From positions 1 through 64,000 of the forward strand of contig JAAUQI010000018.1 in NCBI GenBank assembly GCA_012032345.1: a stretch of DNA of 64,000 bases, in the 5' to 3' direction. Position 1 is the stretch's first letter; every line of letters starts with the position of its first letter. Origin of the DNA: Leptolyngbyaceae cyanobacterium RM1_1_2. GTDB lineage: Bacteria > Cyanobacteriota > Cyanobacteriia > Phormidesmidales > Phormidesmidaceae. Under the pieces are notes generated by a model. It had not been told where the DNA came from, made no database searches, and saw only the letters and a program-made list of their open reading frames with translations. The translations under genes were made by a program, and so were the position numbers. Shown here piece after piece: positions 41,798-50,911 of the stretch.

Positions 41798-43620
41798 CTA
41801 ATAGTGACTGCCAGACTTACGATGTTGCAGAGCCGTCACCCCGTCAGACTCCAGCAGGTGGCCGCTGCCGACTTGGGCATAGATCAGCTGATGGTCGGCA
41901 GCAGGTACGCGGGCCTGCACCGTACACTCCAGGTAGGCAAGCGCCTCAGTAATAATCAGAGCGCCATTTTCGGCGGTGCGGGTTGTCAGAGTGTCAAAAG
42001 CGCTCTGGGTAGACTGCTGGCAGGCAAAAAGCCGACGAATTGTGCGACCTTCTTTGAGAATATTCAGCACCAGAGGCTGACCCGGCTCCAGATTGCCAAA
42101 CACCGGCTCATCAGTAGGCAAAGCCATCATCAGACCCGGCGGGTTAAAAGTAGCCTGAGACACCCAGGCTGTCAAAATGCCGCTGTGAACATCGCCCTGT
42201 CGAACCGTGAGAACACAGAGCGAGCCAAGGACGCGGCCAATAGCCTGAGCAGTGCGGTCGGCCTGGGTACCTGTCATCGCCTGCCGGGAAACTTGCTGCT
42301 TTAAGCGCTTGCGCAGCCGTTGGGCAAACTGATTTCCAGCCGTTTCGCAGGCGGCTAGGGTTGCTTCGTCAGGGCTGAAGCGGACGCGAATAGACTCAAA
42401 GCCAAAGCGGTAGCCCGCATCCCGCAGCTTTTGCTCCAGCAGGTCAATAGCCTCACCGCTCCAGCCATAGGAGCCAAATACACCAGCCAGTTTAGTTTTG
42501 GAAACGTTAGCTAAAATGCTGCCCAGCGCCGTTTGAATTTGCACCGGGGCATGCCCCCCAGAGTCGGTGAGCCAATCAGAAAGCCATCACAGGTTTTGAC
42601 GATTTCGGCGATCGCCTCAGGATGAGCTGACTCACAGTTGATAGATTCGACCGCCACACCAGCAGCTATCAGCCCCCTGGCGATCGCATCGGCCACCTGA
42701 GCCGTATTACCATAGGCCGAAGTATAGAGCAGCGCCACCCGCAAACTCCGCTGGGCCTGCAGGCTGCACCATTGGCGATAGTCCTGACGCAGGCGGCTGA
42801 GGCTGTAGCGCACCAGTGGCCCGTGGCCGGGGGCAAGGCATGTCAGCGATAGCGATTCAAACTGGTCTAGCGCAGTTTCTACCTGCCTGAACTGTAGTGC
42901 CTGGAGGCAGTCAAAATAGTGGCGACGATCTGCTTCTAACTGCCGCCAGTTATCATCCCAGAGGCTATCGCTACAGAGATGCGCGCCAAAGAGCTTATCG
43001 CTGTAGAGCGTTTGCGTGGCAGCATCATAGGTGCAGAGTCCATCCGGCCAGCGGGGAGTCGGGACAGCCAAAAACTCTAGTCGGTGCCCCTGTCCCAGAT
43101 CTAAACTGTCGCCGGAGCGGACTGCATAGAGAGAATTTTCCCAGGCAGACAGGGCATTTTTGAGCGTATTAGCGGCTGGGCGAGAGCAGACAATCAGCGC
43201 CTGAGGAGCCAGTTTTTGCAACTGCTCCAGCGTGGTCATGCGATTAGAATTGACGTGGCTGGTAATGATATAGTCAATGTCGCTAAATCTGACCTGCTGC
43301 TGTAGGGCTTCTAGGTAAATCGCTGTAAAGGACTCACCCGGCGGGTCAATCACCGCTGTTTTGTCAGCGCAAATCAGGTAGGAGTTTGCCGTGGTGCCCC
43401 GGCGCAGACCGTATTCTACTTCAAACTTGAGGCGCTCCCAGGTGCGCGATCGCAGTACCTGAGTCTGGGGCGCGATCGCCGCCACCTGCACATCTCGGGG
43501 GTGAGACTCTGTTTGGACTGTTGACGCAGAGGCGGGTTGGGGAGTTGTGGAGGAAGTCATAGGAGTCAAAAATCGTTGTGAGCGGCTGTTTGAAAAGAAA
43601 TATGCTGTTATGTTTAGCAT
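41798..43620 (-). CDS. flv2: Flavodiiron protein Flv2, with frameshift
   Basis: The flavodiiron protein is split into two frames that join at a run of six C (42554-42559). One extra base restores L-G-G-H-A-P-V-Q-I-Q-T. The N-terminal beta-lactamase-like domain has a noncanonical metal site: H-x-N-x-N-R where Flv4 has H-x-E-x-D-H. That is the distinguishing feature of Flv2 and Flv1. Then come a flavodoxin domain (L-L-Y-T-S-A-Y-G-N-T-A) and a flavin-reductase domain. It acts with Flv4 as an electron sink for photosystem II. ATG 43560 is an alternative start. It is last in the flv4 operon. Confidence 0.88.
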
Positions 43621-43747
43621 TTGGCATCTCCCCCTAGCCCACTTGAAAAGAGGGGAACAAGCTTGGAAGTTCCCCTTTTTAGGGGGACTTGCGGGGATTA
43701 GAATAGCGATACCTCACAGAAGACTTTCAAAACATCCTCTGAGGCCA
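43621..43747. repeat. Short intergenic gap with AGTTCCCC...AGGGGGACTT dyad
   Basis: An inverted repeat AGTTCCCC / AGGGGGACT around a T5 core lies at about 43668-43690, flanked by CCCCCTAGCCC (43630-43640). This resembles the common cyanobacterial 'AGTTCCCCCTTTTTAGGGGGA' element. It could act as an intra-operon processing or termination site between the sll0218-like gene and flv2. Confidence 0.45.
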
Positions 43748-44272
43748 TTAGTAATCCAGATTGCTGTTGATCTCAGCTAGCTCCTGAACAAAGCGACTGC
43801 GGTGACGGCGGGAAATCTGCTGCTCTGGGTCAATGCCATCAAAAGTCGGCGGTACCCAGACCCGAATTACAAGCAAAGCCCCCAAAACCAGCAAAAAAGT
43901 ACAGGCGGCTAGCACCTGAACCCAGGGCGTTTCGAGGATACCGCGCACGATGATTTCCCGCAGCACCGAAACAATCGACACCTCCACGGCTACCCCAATC
44001 GATACCCGGTGTTCCTTTAGATAAATAATCAGCAGCCGAAACAGCTCCACCATAATCAGCAAGAACAAAATGTCCGAGGTGACCTGGGGCAGGTTCAAAG
44101 GAGGCAGCAGCGACAGAAACATCTCCCGCAGCTGCATCACCATAAAGCTGAACAGCCCGATGCAGAGAGAAATCACAATTAGATCCTGAACCAGTTCCAA
44201 AACCCGGATTACATGAGTGCTGTTGAGCCAGGTAGCCCAACGAGGAGAAGGCGATGACGACAAGTGTTGCAT
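43748..44272 (-). CDS. Sll0218-like PsiE-family membrane protein of the flv4-2 operon
   Basis: A 174-residue membrane protein with four predicted helices. Its position between flv4 and flv2, and its P-x-x-x-x-x-L-R-E-M-F and P-W-V-Q-V-L-A-A segments, match Sll0218 of Synechocystis. That protein is required for photosystem II stability and has PsiE-like fold. I chose the ATG at 44272; a TTG five codons upstream is less likely. The C-terminal soluble tail is charged. Confidence 0.85.
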   Translation of the reverse strand: MQHLSSSPSPRWATWLNSTHVIRVLELVQDLIVISLCIGLFSFMVMQLREMFLSLLPPLNLPQVTSDILFLLIMVELFRLLIIYLKEHRVSIGVAVEVSIVSVLREIIVRGILETPWVQVLAACTFLLVLGALLVIRVWVPPTFDGIDPEQQISRRHRSRFVQELAEINSNLDY

Positions 44273-44381
44273 AGCGTGTAGGGCCAAAAAGTGAGGGTAA
44301 GAGCGGAGGTCAAGTAGCGTGCTTGAGATTGAAAATCTGTTGTATCTGTCAATCCAGGTGATCTTAGTAATCGAAGAGAAT

Positions 44382-46118
44382 TTAATAGTGACTGCCGACT
44401 TTGCGATGATGAACAGCCGTTAATCCATCCACATTGGCCACCCGTCCGGCCTCGGCAGTGCAGTAGACAATCCAGTGATCGCTGGCCTCTAAGCGCCGGG
44501 TCACCGTGCATTCTAGATAGGTCAGTGCCTCTGCCAGAATCGGGGAACCGTTGCTAGCGTCGTAAGTAGCCACCCCCGCAAAGCGATCGGCCCCGGGGGG
44601 AAAGCGCTTGAGAAAATGCTTCATTAGGCGCTGGTAGTTGCCTTCTTCTAGCGTGTTGAGCACAAAAGTGTTGCCTACCTGCAGCAGAGATTCAATTGCC
44701 CGGTCTTTGGCTACGGCGATCGCTACGCCCAAGGGTTGAAAGCTCGCCTGAATTACCCAGGAGGCCAGCATTGCCCTGGTGACATTGCCAGTGCGGACAG
44801 TGAGGAGATATAGCCCGGTGCTAATGCGCCCTAAAGCCTGGTCTAGGTTAGCATCGAGGGACTTAATCTGCTGCTGCGCCCGGTCTCGGTTAAGCCACTG
44901 GCCCAGATCGGTTCCGGCTTCTTCGCAGAGTTTATCGGTGACTTCTGAGGGAGCCGCTTTAATCAAAATAGGTGCAAAGGCTGCTGTCAGTCCTAACTCT
45001 TGAAACTGATTGCGCAGAGGATAAATCGGCTCGTCATGACCGCCCCCGGTTTCAAACAGGCCAATAGCCTGCTTGCGGTTCGCTGCCGCCAAAATCGTGC
45101 TGAGGATAGGATGCAGACTGGTGCTCGACTCTGGCTGAGGCGGCATACCCACAACCAGACCCGCCGCTGTGCTGACCAGTTCTCGCACGGTGTGAGAATC
45201 AGTCTCTTGGAGGTCAACCAGCTCAACATCTAGACCGGTCTTGCTGATGCCGTGGGCAATGGTGCGAACTATGCGATCGCTGTAGCCATAGTCATCCGTA
45301 TAAAACAGGGCCACAAAGGGGGCTGCTTTGGCCTGGGCTTCACTCCAGCTGCGGTAGCGGTCGATCCAGTCTTGCTTGTGGTGCTGCAGCAGCGGCCCGT
45401 GACCTGTGGCCACTATGCTAATCGGCAGCGGGGCCATCCGCTTTAGCGCCCCCATAACTGAGCGGGCGTTAGGCCCCATTAGGCAGTCGTAGTAATACTG
45501 AAAATCAGGCTCTAAAAGCTGCGGCACCTCGTCATAGAGGGCATCGTCACAGTAGTGCATACCAAAGACGTCACAGGTGTAGAGTACTGCTGTGCCGCTG
45601 TCATAGGTAAAAATAGTATCGGGCCAGTGCAGATTCGGAGCCAAGACAAATTCCAGTCTGTGGCCCAAGCCCAAATCCAGGTGGTCACCGCTCTTCACCT
45701 GGCGGGCTTTAAAAGTGCAGTGTATTTGGTTTTCTAAAAACTGAATGGCGACCTTTGACCCCACCACGGTAATGTGGGGAGCCAGCTTCAGCAGTTGGGC
45801 AATCAGTCCGCTGTGGTCTGGTTCGGTATGGTTAACAATCAGGTAGCTGATCTCAGCTAGATCAACTAAACCCTTGAGGACATCAAAATAGAGAGACTCG
45901 AACTTGATATGAGAGGTGTCTATCAGCGCGATGCTCTCACCCCGAATTAGAAATGAATTGTAGGTGGTGCCGTTTTGCAATTCAAACTCAATGTCGAAGC
46001 GATCGCGATCCCAGTCAAGACAGCGAATCGCTGTGCAATTCTCAGCAATTGCCGCTGTTTGAATTGTTAACCTGCTAGGTGAGGGAGCAGCTTGGAGCGA
46101 ATCAGTCAGTGCAATCAT
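44382..46118 (-). CDS. flv4: Flavodiiron protein Flv4
   Basis: A 578-residue three-domain protein. The beta-lactamase-like domain has canonical diiron ligands: H97-x-E99-x-D101-H102 in V-N-H-T-E-P-D-H-S-G. It is followed by a flavodoxin domain (F-Y-T-D-D-Y-G-Y-S-D) and a C-terminal flavin reductase domain, as in other cyanobacterial flavodiiron proteins. As the canonical member upstream of the sll0218-like gene it is Flv4. In Synechocystis the operon is induced at low CO2 and protects photosystem II. The divergent 310-base region upstream should carry the promoter. Confidence 0.9.
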   Translation of the reverse strand: MIALTDSLQAAPSPSRLTIQTAAIAENCTAIRCLDWDRDRFDIEFELQNGTTYNSFLIRGESIALIDTSHIKFESLYFDVLKGLVDLAEISYLIVNHTEPDHSGLIAQLLKLAPHITVVGSKVAIQFLENQIHCTFKARQVKSGDHLDLGLGHRLEFVLAPNLHWPDTIFTYDSGTAVLYTCDVFGMHYCDDALYDEVPQLLEPDFQYYYDCLMGPNARSVMGALKRMAPLPISIVATGHGPLLQHHKQDWIDRYRSWSEAQAKAAPFVALFYTDDYGYSDRIVRTIAHGISKTGLDVELVDLQETDSHTVRELVSTAAGLVVGMPPQPESSTSLHPILSTILAAANRKQAIGLFETGGGHDEPIYPLRNQFQELGLTAAFAPILIKAAPSEVTDKLCEEAGTDLGQWLNRDRAQQQIKSLDANLDQALGRISTGLYLLTVRTGNVTRAMLASWVIQASFQPLGVAIAVAKDRAIESLLQVGNTFVLNTLEEGNYQRLMKHFLKRFPPGADRFAGVATYDASNGSPILAEALTYLECTVTRRLEASDHWIVYCTAEAGRVANVDGLTAVHHRKVGSHY

Positions 46119-46428
46119 GGAGAATATCTATTTTAACTACGTGTTTGATAAATCTGAGTCTATGATTGCTTGAATTCCATGATTCGTAAAATGTCAATCC
46201 TAAATGCGTCTAATAATATATCCATATAGAAAATCTTCGTTGCATTTGCTATTCAAATTTGTACCAGCTGGTTCAGTGTCATACGGCGATCGCATTAAGG
46301 CTAGGCTGGCCCAGCTTTGACACCCCTAAGCAGGTAAAACTAGCCGGGAATCCTACAGAGGGTAGAGGCCGAAAGCACAGCCTCATCCGACAATTAGGTG
46401 CTTACTTTGGATTCAAAGTTTTCAAAAT
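46119..46428. promoter_or_regulatory. Divergent promoter region of flv4 and acyl-CoA dehydrogenase gene
   Basis: A 310-base AT-rich gap between divergent genes. It includes GTTTGATAAATC near 46141 and several A/T-rich tracts, but no operator I can identify with confidence. NdhR- or AbrB-type control, known for the Synechocystis operon, cannot be verified by eye. Confidence 0.35.
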
Positions 46429-47661
46429 ATGGCTGTGACATCGCTCCATCCCTGGCAGACAAACGGGGACTGTCTTACCTGGCTTCAGCAGCCTACTCAG
46501 GCGCTGAGGCTACAGGCGGCGGCTGAAATTGCTGACTATGCTGCTTGCCACGCAGCGGCGATCGACTGTTTGGGTGGATTCCCGGCAGCAGAATTTGAGC
46601 GACTGGCTGATGCCGGACTGCTGCTAGCGCCTCTGCATTCAGATTTGGGCGGATGGGGGTTGGGTTTTCAGGCAGAGCAGACGGGGCCGCTGCTACAAAT
46701 TCTCAAGCAGATTGGGCGCGGCAACCTGTCTTTGGGCCGAGTCTATGAGGGTCATGTGAATGCGCTCCAGCTGATTCAAACTTTTGCGACTCCAGAACAG
46801 GTGCAGAAGTTTGCCAGAGACGCTCATGAGCGCCGGATTTTTGGCGTTTGGAATGCTGAAGCTGAGGATGGCGTGAAGCTGTGGCCGCTTGGGGGCGGCA
46901 GCTATCGGCTAGAGGGCTGTAAGACTTTTTGCTCAGGCTGTGGCCATGTTGAGCGCCCTTTTGTCAATGGGGTGCTGCCCGACGGGGGCTGGCAAATGTG
47001 CATTGTGCCGATGGAACAGGTCAGCGTGGCGGTTGACCCAGACTGGTGGCAGCCTGCTGGCATGAAAGCCTCAGCCAGCTACAAAGTTGACTTTAGCGGC
47101 GTCGAGCTAAGCGCTGCTGATTTAATTGGTCAGCCCGGAGACTACTTTCGCCAGCCTTGGTTAACGGCGGGGGTGATCCGCTTTGCAGCGGTGCAGCTAG
47201 GAGGGGCCGCAGCTTTGTTTGACGCTACTCGAACCTACCTGCAAGAGATAGGCCGCACCGATCACCCCTATCAGCAGGCTCGTCTGGGTCAAATGGCGAT
47301 CGCGCTAGAGCAGGGTAATCTCTGGCTGCAGGGCGGAGCGGCCCAGATTGAGCACTACGGGCCTGTTTTTGGCGGGCTACCGGGCGAGTCTCAGCCAGAA
47401 ACCCCGAGGCTGACTGGCTATGCCAACATGGTACGCACCGCAATCGAGCAAATTTGTATGGATGTCATACCGCTGGCAGAGCGCTGTGTGGGGACGCGGG
47501 GGCTGCTGCCGCCCCACCCGATGGAGCGCATCATCCGCGACCTGACCCTGTATCTGAGGCAGCCCGCTTTTGATTCCGCCTTGGCGAATGTAGGCCAGTA
47601 TGTGCTGGCTCAGAAAGTTCCTGGCCGTCAGCTTTGGGCCAGTGCCCAGCCTGAACCATGA
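46429..47661 (+). CDS. Acyl-CoA dehydrogenase-family flavoprotein
   Basis: A 410-residue protein with the dehydrogenase layout: helical N-terminal domain, then the beta domain (F-G-V-W-N-A-E, Y-R-L-E-G-C-K-T-F-C-S-G), a substrate-loop W-W-Q-P-A-G-M-K-A-S-A-S-Y, and a C-terminal helical domain with R-G-L-L-P-P-H-P-M-E-R. It lies upstream of PIG-L, NodS-like methyltransferase and GT2 genes, a combination I know from other bacteria as an uncharacterised cluster. The substrate is probably not a normal fatty acyl-CoA. Confidence 0.85.
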   Translation: MAVTSLHPWQTNGDCLTWLQQPTQALRLQAAAEIADYAACHAAAIDCLGGFPAAEFERLADAGLLLAPLHSDLGGWGLGFQAEQTGPLLQILKQIGRGNLSLGRVYEGHVNALQLIQTFATPEQVQKFARDAHERRIFGVWNAEAEDGVKLWPLGGGSYRLEGCKTFCSGCGHVERPFVNGVLPDGGWQMCIVPMEQVSVAVDPDWWQPAGMKASASYKVDFSGVELSAADLIGQPGDYFRQPWLTAGVIRFAAVQLGGAAALFDATRTYLQEIGRTDHPYQQARLGQMAIALEQGNLWLQGGAAQIEHYGPVFGGLPGESQPETPRLTGYANMVRTAIEQICMDVIPLAERCVGTRGLLPPHPMERIIRDLTLYLRQPAFDSALANVGQYVLAQKVPGRQLWASAQPEP

Positions 47662-47697
47662 GCCGCGATCGCCCTTTAATGCTCTAGTATATGAAAC

Positions 47698-47776
47698 CGC
47701 AGTTTGGTTAGAACAACTCAGATCGCTGAATCTTTACGTGATCCGCATCCTCTTCATCCTTCTGCCTTTCGCTATA
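47698..47776 (+). repeat. Interspersed ~80-base repeat, copy B
   Basis: Plus-strand copy of the sequence at 41547-41639, lying between the acyl-CoA dehydrogenase stop and the PIG-L start. Because it fills the space just before ATG 47783, the longer reading frame starting at 47600 is unlikely to be the real protein. Confidence 0.75.
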
Positions 47777-47782
47777 CCCCCC

Positions 47783-48529
47783 ATGGCAACTCCTACGGTA
47801 CCGACCGCCATTGAGACTTTGCCGCTGCGCTCAGCCGAGGATATTTTTGCAGGCTGCAGCAGCGCGATCGCCATTGCGCCCCATCCTGATGATGAATCTT
47901 TGGGCTGTGGCGGGGCGATCGCCCTGCTGCGCCAGTGCTCCATTCCGGTGCGTATATTAGTCGTTAGCGACGGCACCGGCTCCCACCCCCAATCCCAGCG
48001 CTACCCCGCCGCTGAGCTAAGAAAACTGCGAGAAAGCGAAACCCGTCTGGCTGCGAGCCGTTTGGGAGTCGCCGCCGATGCGATCGCGTTTTGGCGCTGG
48101 CCGGATACCGCCGTACCCCATCCCGGTACAGCCAATTTTTTAGCTGCCGTCGATTGCGGTCGCCGCTATTTTCGCCGCTACCGGCCATCACTGCTGTTTG
48201 TCCCCTGGCGCTACGACCAGCACCGCGACCACCGGGCGAGCTGGCAGATTGTTCAGAGCTGCCTGGAGTTTTGTCCGCAGCCGCCCCGACAGCTCATCTA
48301 TTCAATCTGGGGCAGTCGTTCAGGGGGGCTGGCTGCCTTGCCCGCTGGCGAAATTGGCTGGCGCTTAGATATTCGCTCGGTTGTCGCCACCAAGCGCGCT
48401 GCTGTCATGGCCCACCAGTCTCAAACCACCGCCCTGATTGAGGATGATCCCAATGGCTTCCGCCTCACCCCGGCAATGCTCACCAATCTGATTCAGCCGT
48501 GGGAAATTTATTTAGAAAATACAAATTAA
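47783..48529 (+). CDS. PIG-L family deacetylase
   Basis: A 248-residue protein beginning at ATG 47783. The metal-binding motif P-H-P-D-D-E-S (30-36) and the second site H-R-D-H (146-149, Y-D-Q-H-R-D-H-R) are characteristic of LmbE/PIG-L N-acetylglucosaminyl deacetylases. The substrate is likely an N-acetylated sugar conjugate made by the neighbouring glycosyltransferase. It is between the dehydrogenase and a NodS-like methyltransferase on the same strand. Confidence 0.9.
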   Translation: MATPTVPTAIETLPLRSAEDIFAGCSSAIAIAPHPDDESLGCGGAIALLRQCSIPVRILVVSDGTGSHPQSQRYPAAELRKLRESETRLAASRLGVAADAIAFWRWPDTAVPHPGTANFLAAVDCGRRYFRRYRPSLLFVPWRYDQHRDHRASWQIVQSCLEFCPQPPRQLIYSIWGSRSGGLAALPAGEIGWRLDIRSVVATKRAAVMAHQSQTTALIEDDPNGFRLTPAMLTNLIQPWEIYLENTN

Positions 48530-48553
48530 AAAATACAAAAGAGGTAAACCCTG

Positions 48554-49174
48554 ATGTCACTGGCCCCCCCTAATTCGTCACCTGATGCCCAGTCAAAACG
48601 GCGATCGCTGCCGCCTGAGTACTTTGAAGACCTATACGCCGCAGACCCAGACCCCTGGCAGTTTGAAACCAGCGCCTACGAAGCCAAAAAGTACGCGGCT
48701 ACCCTGGCGGCTTTGCCCAAACCTCAGTACCGCTCTGCCTTTGAAATTGGCGGCTCAATTGGCGTTTTGAGCGCCCAGCTTGCCCAGCGCTGTCAGTCGC
48801 TGCTGTCAGTCGATGTGTGCGCCCAAGCCCAGGCCCACGCCAAAAAACGCTGTCGCCACCTACCCCAGGTCGAGTTTGAGATCATGCAGGTGCCCCACCA
48901 GTATCCCAATCGCACCTTTGATCTGACCCTGGTTTCAGAGGTGGGGTACTACTGGGGCCGGGACGATTTGCTCAAAGCGCAGCAGCAGATCGCTAGCCAC
49001 CTTGAACCCGGTGGCCATCTGCTGCTGGTACACTGGACGCCGCTAACTCGCACTTATCCGCTCACAGGCGATCAAGTTCACGCCGCGTTTTGGGCACAGG
49101 TCGGTACCACCTTTCGTTCGCTAGTAAGTCAGCGAGAACAGCGGTATCGGCTGGATTTGTTTGAGCGTCTCTAG
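48554..49174 (+). CDS. NodS-type SAM-dependent methyltransferase
   Basis: A 206-residue methyltransferase. It starts with P-P-E-Y-F-E-D-L-Y-A-A-D-P-D-P-W, the NodS family hallmark, followed by motif I E-I-G-G-S-I-G-V-L-S and a later L-V-S-E-V-G-Y-Y. NodS N-methylates deacetylated chitooligosaccharides after NodB deacetylation; here PIG-L upstream may supply a free amino group. The 3' end overlaps the convergent glycosyltransferase gene by 54 bases. Confidence 0.88.
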   Translation: MSLAPPNSSPDAQSKRRSLPPEYFEDLYAADPDPWQFETSAYEAKKYAATLAALPKPQYRSAFEIGGSIGVLSAQLAQRCQSLLSVDVCAQAQAHAKKRCRHLPQVEFEIMQVPHQYPNRTFDLTLVSEVGYYWGRDDLLKAQQQIASHLEPGGHLLLVHWTPLTRTYPLTGDQVHAAFWAQVGTTFRSLVSQREQRYRLDLFERL

Positions 49175-50452
49175 CCCATTGCCGGGCAAGTCATAGGGCT
49201 GAGCCAGGCTGTCTAGCGTGGCTGCCGAAGCCGCCCACTGCTGCCGCAGCCCTTGCAGACGCTGGCGCAGATGCATATTGGCCAGACTGATTTCTGTAGT
49301 AGCGTGAAGCCAAAAACTGGTATCAGCGCCCTGCTTCTGCTCAAGCTCTACGGCCTCCAAGAGTAACCCAAAAGTAGGGGCAATTGCGATCGCCTGTTGC
49401 AGCTGCGCCTCAGCCAGTCCCAAACTTTCTGCCAGTAAGCTAATACGAGCACTCCAGAGCGTCAGGCTGCAGGCGTTGCAGTTGATGGCTGTCCAAATTT
49501 GCCGGAGCTGGTTGCGTACCAAGATTCGGGCTTCGGTGAGCTGCGGTGATTCTACCAGAACGGCCCGACGCTGACGGCCCGCCTGGGTCAGCTGACTCAG
49601 CCGTTCGGCCAGACCGCCGCTGGTTCGACCTGTCCGTCGGGCGCTGGTAGTGACTCGGACATGGGGGCTGTGACGAATTTTGGCATCGACCTGCTGTAGC
49701 CGACGATATAGAGCTACGTCCTCTTGGTTTTGCACATTGGGAATGCCTCCTACCCGACCGTAGATTTCAGATGAAACTCCCATATTGGCTCCAAAGTGCT
49801 GATAGTGTCGGGGCCAGCAGTCGTGGGGTAGGGGGTCGAGAAAGGCTTCTATCTGGGCGGTGAGATAGCGATGGGCCATGTAGCGCAGAAAGTAGAGAGA
49901 GGTTTCGGCCTGAATACCTAAAGCCACGGTGCGACGGGTGAGAATACGGCCACAGACAGCGTCTACGCCCTGATCAAACTCGCTTAGCAGAGTAGCCAGC
50001 CAGGTGGCAGCGACTTCGGTATCACCATCGGTAGAGGCAATCAGGCGACGCTTCTCTGCCGGATGCTCGCGCTCAATCAGCGCTAGCCGCCGATAGGCTT
50101 CATTCATCACCAGACGACGCGCTCCGCCCACGGTCGCCTGAGCGGCAGGCAGCGTCACCTCTAAAACATGAAGATGGAGTGCAGGATAGACTTTGCCTAG
50201 AGCAGCGGCGATCGCGGCTGAACCATCGCTGCAGTTGTTGGCCAACACCAAGACTTCGTAGCTGTCAGGGTTGAGGGGTCGCCCCTGACTGTCTACCTGC
50301 TGAGCCAGCGCTCCCAGGGTATTGGGCAAGTGCTCAGCTTCATTGCGAACCGGCACAATAACGCAAATGCGACAGGTTTTGAGCGGCAAGGTGGTGGTCA
50401 AAGAGGGAAGATCGACGGCCCGCAGGGGTTCCTGCGATTGCTTTGCAGACAT
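49121..50452 (-). CDS. Family 2 glycosyltransferase
   Basis: A 443-residue GT2 enzyme. It contains I-V-P-V-R-N-E-A-E-H-L-P near the start, N-N-C-S-D-G (68-73), and S-T-D-G-D-T, which gives the nucleotide-sugar/metal D-x-D. A long helical C-terminal extension follows that is not part of the GT-A fold. It is transcribed towards the methyltransferase with overlapping ends. Together with dehydrogenase, deacetylase and methyltransferase it probably builds a modified sugar product. Confidence 0.88.
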   Translation of the reverse strand: MSAKQSQEPLRAVDLPSLTTTLPLKTCRICVIVPVRNEAEHLPNTLGALAQQVDSQGRPLNPDSYEVLVLANNCSDGSAAIAAALGKVYPALHLHVLEVTLPAAQATVGGARRLVMNEAYRRLALIEREHPAEKRRLIASTDGDTEVAATWLATLLSEFDQGVDAVCGRILTRRTVALGIQAETSLYFLRYMAHRYLTAQIEAFLDPLPHDCWPRHYQHFGANMGVSSEIYGRVGGIPNVQNQEDVALYRRLQQVDAKIRHSPHVRVTTSARRTGRTSGGLAERLSQLTQAGRQRRAVLVESPQLTEARILVRNQLRQIWTAINCNACSLTLWSARISLLAESLGLAEAQLQQAIAIAPTFGLLLEAVELEQKQGADTSFWLHATTEISLANMHLRQRLQGLRQQWAASAATLDSLAQPYDLPGNGLETLKQIQPIPLFSLTY

Positions 50453-50911
50453 GCTTAACCTAATCGAGTGGGGAGAAAAGAAAATGTGTTTAATCGAACA
50501 TCTCAGATTCTGGCAACTCGACTCTGTTTGTCTCTCTCTACAAAGTTGTATCTAAGGCTGCTCTAAGGTCGGATCTTTTGACGAGTTTGCCGACAGTGAG
50601 ACCAGATCTGCGGCAGTTAGCGGCTCTTTGCCGATGGCCAATTGACAGATCGGGCAAAACCTTCTAAGTTGTGAGAGCGAAAATCATTCTCAAAATTTGC
50701 CCTAGCTATTTCTGACTACTTAAGAATGTTTGTCCAATTGTTTGAACTCTGGCTAGAGGTGGAATGCTTTAAGCGCCTGCTTTACCAGACTGCCGAACTC
50801 AGAATTGAACCGTTTAGCAACATTTCTGGTTTGAGCAGTGGGCAAAAACTGAGCACGGTTAAAGTTCGGCTGGGGTCTGGCAGCTCTTTGATGAGGTGAA
50901 GCAGCTACAGC
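50453..50911. promoter_or_regulatory. Intergenic region with possible Fur/Zur-like site
   Basis: About 460 bases without a supported gene. A dyad TGAGA ... TCTCA (50672-50692) has the core AAAATCATTCTCA, resembling a Fur-family half-box pattern. It is 220 bases upstream of the ZnuC-like ATPase, so metal control is possible but weakly supported. Confidence 0.3.

Noticed and set aside
47600-47782. Longer start for the PIG-L protein
   Set aside because: The extra 61 codons overlap the dehydrogenase gene and the interspersed repeat; the ATG at 47783 fits the family.
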